Below, piece by piece: positions 57,719-64,000 of a stretch of DNA of 64,000 nucleotides. The stretch is from Corynebacterium testudinoris. Lineage in GTDB: Bacteria; Actinomycetota; Actinomycetes; Mycobacteriales; Mycobacteriaceae. A program made the translations under genes and the position numbers. The stretch is taken from positions 62,001 to 126,000 of the forward strand of contig NZ_CP011545.1 in the NCBI RefSeq assembly GCF_001021045.1. Reading direction: 5' to 3'. How positions within the stretch are numbered: position 1 is the first letter of the stretch; each line of letters begins with the position of its first letter. Below the pieces are notes generated by a model. The model worked only from the letters and a program-made list of their open reading frames with translations. It did no database searches and was not told the DNA's origin.

Positions 57719-59398
57719 ATGAGTTCCGAGACCCTCGAGACCTCGCCTGTTATCGGCGAGCGCTCACCGTCACTGCTCGATGCCTCCTGCGAGGCGTTTG
57801 TCCACGACCTAGCCGCCCTCTCACCCACCGATGCCACCGCATGGGGCATCCCCGGTTTCGATGGCGAGCTGCAAGATTTCTCCCCGTCCTACTGGGACGC
57901 CATCGCCGACCGCACCCGCGAGATGATCGCCGACATCGATGCCTTCGATGACGGCACCGACGAGTGCGACGACGAGGATGACTTCGATGACATCGACCAC
58001 GTCACCGCCGCCGTCCTCCGCGATCGCCTGTGCCTCGACGTCGACCTCCACCACCACGGTGAGGACCTGGCGCAGCTGAACAACATCTCCTCGCCGGTGC
58101 AGATCATCCGCGACACCCTGACGCTCATGCCTCAGGACACCCCGGAGCAGGTCGACGCGATCCGTTCCCGCCTGTCCAAGGTGGCGGGCGCCCTGGCTGG
58201 CTACCGCGAGTCCCTCTCCGAGGCCGCCGGCCACGGGCACGTCGCCCCCGTCCGCCAGATCGACGAGGTTTACTCCCAGTGCCAGGACCTCGCCGATTCG
58301 ACGTCCCTGCTGGACAATCTGGGTGTCGCCGCCGATTCTGCTGAGGTGGCCAGCGCCAAGAAGGCCTTCGCGGAGATGGCCGATTGGCTGTCGGAGAACT
58401 TAGCGCCCCACGCCCCGCGCGAGGATGCCGTGGGCCGCGAACGCTACGAGCGTTTCTCCCACCTCTTCGTGGGCGATACCGTCGACCTGGATGAGGCCTA
58501 CACGTGGGGCCTCGAGCGCCTCCGCGAGATCGACGCCGAGCAGCAGGCCATCGCCCGCGAGCTCTACCAGACCTCCGACGTGCGCCAAGCGTTCCGCCAG
58601 CTTAACGACGACCCGCGGTACACCCTCCACGGCGTCGACGAGCTGGTGTCCTGGATGCAGAAGACCGCCGACCAGGCCGTCACCGACCTCCACGGCACCG
58701 CCTTCGACATCCCCGAGCCCGTCCGCACCATCGAGTGCGCCATCGACCCGGCCGGTACCGGCGGCATCTTCTACACCCCACCCTCCGATGACTTTTCCCG
58801 ACCGGGCCGCATGTGGTGGTCCGTTCCCGCCGGTCAAGACACCTTCCACACCTGGCAGGAGTTGACCACCGTCTTCCATGAGGGCGTTCCTGGCCATCAC
58901 CTGCAAATCGGTCAGACCCTCGTCGAGCGCAACCAGCTCAACCTGTGGCGCCGCGTCGCCTGCTGGAACTCCGGCCACGGCGAAGGCTGGGCTCTGTACT
59001 CCGAGCAGCTCATGGCGGAGATGGGCTATCACGAGGACCCAGGCACCCGCATGGGGCTGCTTGATGCTCAGCGTCTCCGCGCCGCGCGCGTGGTCCTGGA
59101 CATCGGCGTCCACCTGGGCAAGCGAGTCCCCGAGAGCTCCATGGCGTGGGATGCAACCTACGCCAAGGCATTCCTCCGGGAGAACTCCGCCATGGATGGA
59201 GCCAACCTCCGCTTCGAGCTCAACCGCTACCTGGGTTGGCCCGGCCAGGCCCCGTCTTACGCCCTGGGCCAGCGTCTGTGGGAGCAGACCCGCGACGAGG
59301 CTGTTGCGCAGGGGCAATCGGTGAAGGAGTTCCACCGCCGAGCCCTGTCGCTGGGATCCATCCCGATGTCGATCCTGCGGGAACAGGTTCTGGATTAA
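57719..59398 (+). CDS. DUF885 metallopeptidase-like protein
   Basis: 559 residues, cytoplasmic, full family length. The zinc-peptidase-like motif HEGVPGHHLQIG (HExxPGHH) is present with the later Glu in GHGEGWALYSEQLMAEMG; family end region FELNRYLGWPGQAPSYALGQ is clear. An Asp/Glu-rich stretch (DGTDECDDEDDFDDIDH) near residues 79-95 is unusual and may bind metal. TACACT lies 8 nt before the ATG. Peptidase activity is inferred from the motif. Confidence 0.9.
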   Translation: MSSETLETSPVIGERSPSLLDASCEAFVHDLAALSPTDATAWGIPGFDGELQDFSPSYWDAIADRTREMIADIDAFDDGTDECDDEDDFDDIDHVTAAVLRDRLCLDVDLHHHGEDLAQLNNISSPVQIIRDTLTLMPQDTPEQVDAIRSRLSKVAGALAGYRESLSEAAGHGHVAPVRQIDEVYSQCQDLADSTSLLDNLGVAADSAEVASAKKAFAEMADWLSENLAPHAPREDAVGRERYERFSHLFVGDTVDLDEAYTWGLERLREIDAEQQAIARELYQTSDVRQAFRQLNDDPRYTLHGVDELVSWMQKTADQAVTDLHGTAFDIPEPVRTIECAIDPAGTGGIFYTPPSDDFSRPGRMWWSVPAGQDTFHTWQELTTVFHEGVPGHHLQIGQTLVERNQLNLWRRVACWNSGHGEGWALYSEQLMAEMGYHEDPGTRMGLLDAQRLRAARVVLDIGVHLGKRVPESSMAWDATYAKAFLRENSAMDGANLRFELNRYLGWPGQAPSYALGQRLWEQTRDEAVAQGQSVKEFHRRALSLGSIPMSILREQVLD

Positions 59399-59419
59399 CG
59401 TGCACTAGCATGGCTGGGT

Positions 59420-59749
59420 ATGACCCAGTTCATGCTTTCGGTGCATCACGACGGTGCACCCGCGTACCAGTCCGATGAGGACATGCAGGCTGCCTTCGCA
59501 GCGGTCGGCGCGTTCAACGCCGCCGTCCAGGAGGCAGGCATCCTCGTCTACGTCAATGCGTTGCAGCCGCCCGAGACCGCCCTCATGGTCTCGCCGGATG
59601 GCTCCCGTGTTCCCTCATCCGTGTCGGGCCGCCAGCTCGGTGGCTTCTGGATCATCGACGTCCCCTCGCAGGAGGAGGCCGCTGATGTTGCCCATCGCGC
59701 CGCCGTGGCCTGCGGGCAGTCCATTGAGGTGCGCCAACTCGAAATGTAG
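59420..59749 (+). CDS. YCII-related protein
   Basis: 109 residues, a ferredoxin-like alpha/beta fold of the YCII/DGPF group: MTQFMLSVHHDGAPAYQSDE, YVNALQPPETALMVSPDG and GGFWIIDVPSQEEAADVAHR. Such proteins often accompany sigma factors or act as small enzymes; the role here is unknown. TAGCAT is 8 nt before the ATG. Convergent with the pirin gene, 2 bp between stops. Confidence 0.82.
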   Translation: MTQFMLSVHHDGAPAYQSDEDMQAAFAAVGAFNAAVQEAGILVYVNALQPPETALMVSPDGSRVPSSVSGRQLGGFWIIDVPSQEEAADVAHRAAVACGQSIEVRQLEM

Positions 59750-59751
59750 GT

Positions 59752-60474
59752 CTACGCGGGTTTGATGGCGCGGTCCATCGCCCAGATGAGGATCTCGCTG
59801 TCCTCCTCGGCGGTGGCTGTCGTCGCTGGGGAGTCGGTGAGGCGGGCGGCGTCACCCTCTGTCAGCCGGTGGCCCTCTAGCTCCAATGATCCGGCGACGA
59901 CGTATATGTGCAGGTAGCGTGCCTGGGGAAGGCTGAGGGTTGCTCTCCGTCGGGGTCGGGCGGCCCACAGGATAGCCTGCGAGGACTTGATCGGCAGCGG
60001 CGAGTCTGGCCCGGCGATCTGCACTAGCTCTCCGCTGGCCAGGTCGGCGGAGGCGTCGTAGGTGGCGTGGAAGGGCTCGGTATTGTGCTCGTCGGTGGCC
60101 AGCCAGCTTTGGACCACCCGCACCTTCTGGCGGCTGGTGTATCCAGCGGCGTTGACCTCCGAGTGGCTGACCCCGGAACCGGCGGAAATGAGTTGTGCCG
60201 AGCCGGTGTGAAGGACGGTGGTATCCGTTGATCCTGAGTCTCGGTGCCGGAGTGCCCCCTCGGCGATCCAGCTGACAATTTCCACGTTGTCGTGCTGGTG
60301 CATGTCAAAGCCTTCGCCGGGGGCCACGATGTCATCGTTGAACACCATGAGCAGGCCGAAGGAATTGGCGGCGAGATCGAAGTTGCCGGTGGCGGGGAAG
60401 GACTGCCGGGACACGATGGCGGAGTCGCGCCAATGGCCCCGCTCAGTGGAGCGAATGACCGTCATTGTTGACAT
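59752..60474 (-). CDS. Pirin family protein (bicupin)
   Basis: 240 residues. Metal-binding cupin residues in GFDMHQHDNVEIVSWIAEG (HxH...E) and HSEVNAAGY (His). The C-terminal cupin domain is present. Bacterial pirins act as quercetinase-like dioxygenases or redox sensors; function not settled. TAAGGT lies 7 nt before the ATG at 60474. Same strand as, and 10 bp downstream of, the AbrB-family gene. Confidence 0.88.
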   Translation of the reverse strand: MSTMTVIRSTERGHWRDSAIVSRQSFPATGNFDLAANSFGLLMVFNDDIVAPGEGFDMHQHDNVEIVSWIAEGALRHRDSGSTDTTVLHTGSAQLISAGSGVSHSEVNAAGYTSRQKVRVVQSWLATDEHNTEPFHATYDASADLASGELVQIAGPDSPLPIKSSQAILWAARPRRRATLSLPQARYLHIYVVAGSLELEGHRLTEGDAARLTDSPATTATAEEDSEILIWAMDRAIKPA

Positions 60475-60484
60475 GTCATTTACC

Positions 60485-61540
60485 TTAGTCTTTATCGCGT
60501 CTCCGCGTGATCAACCGGATGAGCTGCGGCAACCACCCGGCGATGAGCAGCACGGCCAGCAAGCGGATGAGCTGGATGGCGACGACGACCGGCCCGGCTC
60601 CACCTTCGCTGGAGAGTGCGAGGACCGTTTCCAGTGCGCCTGGGCTGGTGGCGAGGTAGGCCTCGAAGTAGGAGATGTCCAACCAGTGGGTCAGCGGCCA
60701 CGCGGTGAGCGCGCAGGCCCCGATGATGACAACGATGAAGGTCACCGTGGCGGGGAGCTGACGGCCGAAGGCTTTGAGGGCGGGCATGGACAGCGCGCCG
60801 CCGCACATCCAGCCGATGGCCAGGAAGGCGAGGATGCGGAACAGGTCCGGCGGCGTGAGGGTGAAGCCGTCGGGCAGTAGCAGCGAGACCCCCACCGTGA
60901 TCAGCAGCGGCCCGAGCACGCTGGGCACCGGCAGGCGAACGAGCCGACCGATCTTCTCGCCGAAGAAGGCGATGAGCGCGATGGCGATCATGAGGTACCA
61001 CACCTGGTTGCTGCCGGTGGCCGCAGAACCCGAGGAGGGCGTGGAAAACAATGCCGTGATCAGTGGCAATGAGAGGGAGACGACGAGCAGGCGGAGATAC
61101 TGGGCGAGGGCGACGAACCGGAAATCAGCACCCACCTCGCGCGCGAGGACCGGCATGATGGAGGACCCGCCGGCGAGCATGGAGAGGATGCCGGTTTCGG
61201 GGCTGACCGTTTTTTCACGGGAGGCCAGCAGCAGGCCGCCGCCGATGCCAATTCCCAGGGTGACCACGGAGACGAGCAACCCCGGAATGAGGTAACCGCC
61301 GAGCACTCCCAGCGGCACGCCGACGAGGGGGAGAGCGGCGAGCATGCCGATGATGCCGCGGCCGAATCGGTAGAATCCCTCGTTGAGGGGGAGCTCCTTT
61401 CCGCTGATCAGCGCCATCGCGCCGGAGACGATGATCGCCGCGAGGATCCACGCTGCGGGTACGTTCCACCAGGCAAAGAGGGCGCCCAGCACAAAGGAGC
61501 AGGGAGCAACGATGAGCCAGCGCGTTGCTACCTTGTTCAT
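60485..61540 (-). CDS. AbrB family membrane transporter
   Basis: 351 residues with about ten membrane segments in two internally similar halves, each carrying a Gly-rich turn (SMLAGGSSIMPVLAREVGAD; LATSPGALETVLALSSEGGA), which is the AbrB/AitC-type transporter pattern (not the AbrB transcription factor). Substrate unknown; related proteins export amines or ammonia-like compounds. TAGGGT is 8 nt before the ATG. Probably co-transcribed with the pirin gene. Divergent from the TSUP gene. Confidence 0.85.
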   Translation of the reverse strand: MNKVATRWLIVAPCSFVLGALFAWWNVPAAWILAAIIVSGAMALISGKELPLNEGFYRFGRGIIGMLAALPLVGVPLGVLGGYLIPGLLVSVVTLGIGIGGGLLLASREKTVSPETGILSMLAGGSSIMPVLAREVGADFRFVALAQYLRLLVVSLSLPLITALFSTPSSGSAATGSNQVWYLMIAIALIAFFGEKIGRLVRLPVPSVLGPLLITVGVSLLLPDGFTLTPPDLFRILAFLAIGWMCGGALSMPALKAFGRQLPATVTFIVVIIGACALTAWPLTHWLDISYFEAYLATSPGALETVLALSSEGGAGPVVVAIQLIRLLAVLLIAGWLPQLIRLITRRRDKD

Positions 61541-61566
61541 GACTGTGCACCCTACCCTTTAGTTCT

Positions 61567-62334
61567 ATGGGTGCAGAGATTTGGATAACGCTTCTCGCTG
61601 GTGCTGCCGTCGCCGGGTGGATCGATGCCGTCATCGGTGGTGGCGGCCTCATCATGATCCCCCTGCTGCTGGCCACGGTCCCCGCGCTTGCCCCGGCCAC
61701 GGCACTGGGCACGAACAAGCTGGTGTCGGTCTCGGGTACCGCCTCCGCGACGGTCACCCTCGTGCGCAAGGTGAAAGCGCCGATCACCTGGCGGTACGTG
61801 CCCATTGCGGCGCTGTGCTCGGGGGCGGGAGCGGCGTCCGCCGCGCTTATCGACGCCGCCGTCATGCGGCCCATCATCATCGTCCTTCTTCTGACGGTGG
61901 GTACTTTCGTCGCGTTGCGCCCGTCCTTCGGACAGGGCACCCCCAGCGAGAAGCCCGTGGGGACGTGGCGGCGGTGGGCAGTGCTCGTCGCGGTGGCGGC
62001 CATCGCTTTCTATGACGGCATCTTCGGCCCCGGCACGGGCATGTTCCTCATCATGGCGTTCACGGCGCTGTTGTCGCAGGATTTCCTCCGCTCGGCGACG
62101 ATGGCGAAGGTGGTCAACACGGCGACCAACCTTGGTGCCTTGGTTGTCTTCGCGTGGGGTGGCCACGTGTGGTGGCAGCTGGGCTTGGCGCTGGCCGTGT
62201 CCAACATCATCGGTGCGCAGCTGGGCGCGCGCACCATCATTGGTGGCGGGGCGCGTCTGGTGCGCGTTGCCCTCCTCGTCGTGGTGGTGGTCATGAGTTC
62301 CTACCTGGCGTGGCAGCAGCTGTCAGGTCGTTAA
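61567..62334 (+). CDS. TSUP family transporter (TauE/SafE)
   Basis: 255 residues, about eight membrane segments, with the repeated family pattern GWIDAVIGGGGLIMIPLLLA and YDGIFGPGTGMFLIMAFTAL (GGGxxxxP / GPGTG). Transporter for sulfite, sulfonates or related anions. TACCCT lies 8 nt before the ATG. GCTTATCGACG (61845-61855) encodes ALIDAA. Confidence 0.9.
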   Translation: MGAEIWITLLAGAAVAGWIDAVIGGGGLIMIPLLLATVPALAPATALGTNKLVSVSGTASATVTLVRKVKAPITWRYVPIAALCSGAGAASAALIDAAVMRPIIIVLLLTVGTFVALRPSFGQGTPSEKPVGTWRRWAVLVAVAAIAFYDGIFGPGTGMFLIMAFTALLSQDFLRSATMAKVVNTATNLGALVVFAWGGHVWWQLGLALAVSNIIGAQLGARTIIGGGARLVRVALLVVVVVMSSYLAWQQLSGR

Positions 62335-62359
62335 CAGGACCGAACTTTAGGTTGAGATC

Positions 62360-62587
62360 ATGACCATCAAAGTTGATTGCCACCAGGTTCGAGCTCCCGA
62401 AGAGCTCGCCGGAGATGTGAACGCAACTCTGGATTTCATCTCCCGGGAGCTGTTCTTGGCGCAGGTGTACGGCGAGCTGGGCGTGGAAATCATCGCCAGC
62501 CCCGATGTCCTTCCGACGCTTGCCCGCGCGGCCGGAGCATACGATGGCGCGGAGCTGCCCGCCGGGTTCCGCCTCCTCGAGGGTTAA
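62360..62587 (+). CDS. Small protein of unknown function
   Basis: 75 residues, MTIKVDCHQVRAPEELAGDV, then a helical centre (LDFISRELFLAQVYGELGVE) and a short end; soluble, no known motif. TAGGTT lies 6 nt before the ATG, the usual leaderless spacing, which supports it as a real gene. Its TAA overlaps the stop of hrpB on the other strand. Confidence 0.7.
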   Translation: MTIKVDCHQVRAPEELAGDVNATLDFISRELFLAQVYGELGVEIIASPDVLPTLARAAGAYDGAELPAGFRLLEG

Positions 62588-64000
62588 TCCTTCCGCTTCT
62601 TCACTCGCGCCGTCGCCGGGGCCGTCCACGGATCCTCCGGCCACGGGTGCTTGGGGTAGCGGCCGCGCATCTCCGCGCGGACCTGGGAATAGGGGCCAGA
62701 CCAGAAGCTCGCTAGGTCATCGGTGACCGCGAGCGGACGCCCCGCGGGGGAGAGCAAGTGAAACAGCAGGCGCACGCCGGAGTATTCCGGTGAGGCGGCC
62801 AGCCCGAAACACTCCTGCAGCTTGACCCGGACCACGGGCCGGTGGGTGTCATAGGAAATCCGGTGCCGATGCCCGCTGGGGGCGAGGAAATGCGTCGGCG
62901 CGAGCTCATCCAGCCGCCCGGCTTCGGGCCAGGGCAGCAACCGCTGCAAGGCGGGGTACATGTCGACCTTGCTCAGCTGCGCCCCGTTGGCCACCGCAGT
63001 CAGCTCCGGCATGAGCCACATCGCGGGGTCGGCGTGGCCGGGATCAGGCCACGGGGCACCGCGCTGCTCGTGAAGGAACTCCAGGCGATCGCGTAGGTGC
63101 TGAGCTTTGTCGGAGAAATGGAACATCTCCAGCCCCCGCTCGCTGACGGTCGCGGCCAGCGCCTCCGCAGCTTTCTCCGGGGGCAGGGCCACTGGGGTGG
63201 AGCTCACCGTGATTGCCCCGAGGCGGCTGAGCTTCCGGCCACGGACACGGCCGCCCTCGACGGTCGCCGTGACCTCCTCCGTGAGGCCAACGATGTCCCT
63301 GGCCTGCTGCTCACTCAGCCGCGCCGCCGCACGAATCGTCGCCCCCGCGCGCCCCTCGCGGGACGACCCGGCGGCACGGGTGACCTCGGCGATGGCCAGC
63401 CACTCGGCGCCCTGCAGGGCGGAATCCGGTGGGAGATACGCGCGGGTGCCGCTGGCCAACAAGTAATCGGAGCCGACGCGCCGGGCTACCTGGTCGGGGA
63501 AAGCCAAGGCGGTGATGATCCCCGGGTCGGTGACCCCGCTACCTCCCGAGGTCAAGCGGCGCAGCCTGGCTACTTCCCGGTCGAAAGGCCGCTGCCCGCG
63601 CAGGGTGCGCAGCTGCGCACTGATGTCGCCGCGCGGGGCGTCGGCAAGCACGGCGACCACCTCCGCCGATGCGGGCCCAGCGGTGAGCAGGGCGCGCCCG
63701 AGGCGGGGGTCGACGGGCAGGGCGGCGAGGCGCCGGCCGAGCCCCGTGGCCGTCCCATCGGCGGCGATAGCGCCGATGGTGCGCAGCACGTCCTCGGCGG
63801 CGTCGAAGGCGGGGGACGGAGGGGCGTCGGCAAGCGGCAGGCCGACCCCGCGCGGCGTGCCCCACACCGCGAGGGTGAGGGCCGCCTGCGTGAGGTCCGA
63901 GGTGGCGATCTCCGGGGTGATGTGGGGTGAAAAATGCTGGTAATCGGAGTGCGAGTAGGCGCGGATGACGGTGCCGGGGCCCTCGCGGCCCGCGCGGCCG
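62584..64000 (-). CDS. hrpB: ATP-dependent helicase HrpB (partial, N-terminus off the window)
   Basis: 472 C-terminal residues of a DEAH-box helicase. The right edge cuts within motif VI (GRAGREGPGTVIRAYS). Downstream come the HA2/winged-helix region (AAIAADGTATGLGRRLAALP, DPRLGRALL) and the HrpB-specific C-terminal domain (FLAPSGHRHRISYDTHRPVV, CFGLAASPEYSGVRLLFHLL, LTDDLASFWSGPYSQVRAEM). Basic tail KKRKD. A GTGCGCAGCTGCGCAC palindrome (63605-63620) and two CGTCGGCAAGC variants are embedded in its coding sequence. RNA helicase of uncertain bacterial role. Confidence 0.92.
   Translation of the reverse strand, partial: GRAGREGPGTVIRAYSHSDYQHFSPHITPEIATSDLTQAALTLAVWGTPRGVGLPLADAPPSPAFDAAEDVLRTIGAIAADGTATGLGRRLAALPVDPRLGRALLTAGPASAEVVAVLADAPRGDISAQLRTLRGQRPFDREVARLRRLTSGGSGVTDPGIITALAFPDQVARRVGSDYLLASGTRAYLPPDSALQGAEWLAIAEVTRAAGSSREGRAGATIRAAARLSEQQARDIVGLTEEVTATVEGGRVRGRKLSRLGAITVSSTPVALPPEKAAEALAATVSERGLEMFHFSDKAQHLRDRLEFLHEQRGAPWPDPGHADPAMWLMPELTAVANGAQLSKVDMYPALQRLLPWPEAGRLDELAPTHFLAPSGHRHRISYDTHRPVVRVKLQECFGLAASPEYSGVRLLFHLLSPAGRPLAVTDDLASFWSGPYSQVRAEMRGRYPKHPWPEDPWTAPATARVKKRKD

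Overview
The window comes from a high-GC Gram-positive bacterium, almost certainly a Corynebacterium. The signs are the htaA-hmuTUV-htaC haem-uptake locus with CR domains, hmuO, 19-bp DtxR-type iron boxes, a TAGAC-N6-GTCTA (McbR-type) box before metQNI, TGAAC-N3-GTTCA (BioQ-type) boxes before bioB, and many ATG starts only 6-8 nt after a TANNNT -10 box (leaderless mRNAs). I cannot fix the species. Most of the window is ordinary chromosome broken by two accessory zones. No rRNA, tRNA, CRISPR array or replication origin was seen.

Layout. 1-3.7 kb: methionine importer metQNI, then bioB-bsaP. 3.8-9.7 kb: a hydrolase, a small antitoxin-like protein, then a 2.5-kb scarred insert (4999-7663) holding IS3 and ISL3 transposase remnants and two orphan genes; it is bracketed by two diverged copies of the 3' end of an aldehyde dehydrogenase gene. 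9.7-13.6 kb: class III aminotransferase, sirtuin, lipase-like protein, ferritin. 13.7-21.1 kb: the iron/haem region, with hmuO, htaA-hmuT-hmuU-hmuV, htaC and, after it, a DtxR-box promoter that drives a ~150-nt non-coding transcription unit ending in a terminator (candidate iron-responsive sRNA). 21.1-26.1 kb: repeats, amn, an RNase H-like protein, a CPBP protease, an iron-box gene and a Cys-rich DUF1540-type protein. 26.2-31.8 kb: lactate use (lldR, lldP, lutABC) with GntR-type operators.

31.8-46.3 kb is the second accessory zone: an intact IS3-family element with perfect 25-bp ends, then a defence block on the minus strand (hsdM-hsdS-mrr, a DUF6941-DUF4258-DUF2283 cassette, hsdR and an unknown gene), two fic genes, an hsdR fragment and arrays of palindromic repeats. 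46.3-64 kb returns to core genes: App1-like protein, dicarboxylate symporter, HhH/DUF1801 protein, DNA glycosylase, HAD hydrolase, gamma-carbonic anhydrase-like protein, panBC, ROK regulator, MFS transporter, SIRT5-like sirtuin, LOG protein, DUF885 protein, pirin, two membrane transporters and the end of hrpB.

Three DNA-level signals run through the whole window independent of genes: the 11-mer CGTCGATAAGC (14 exact copies, both strands, several reading frames), the 16-bp palindrome GTGCGCAGCTGCGCAC (5 exact copies and one near copy), and the leaderless -10/ATG arrangement.
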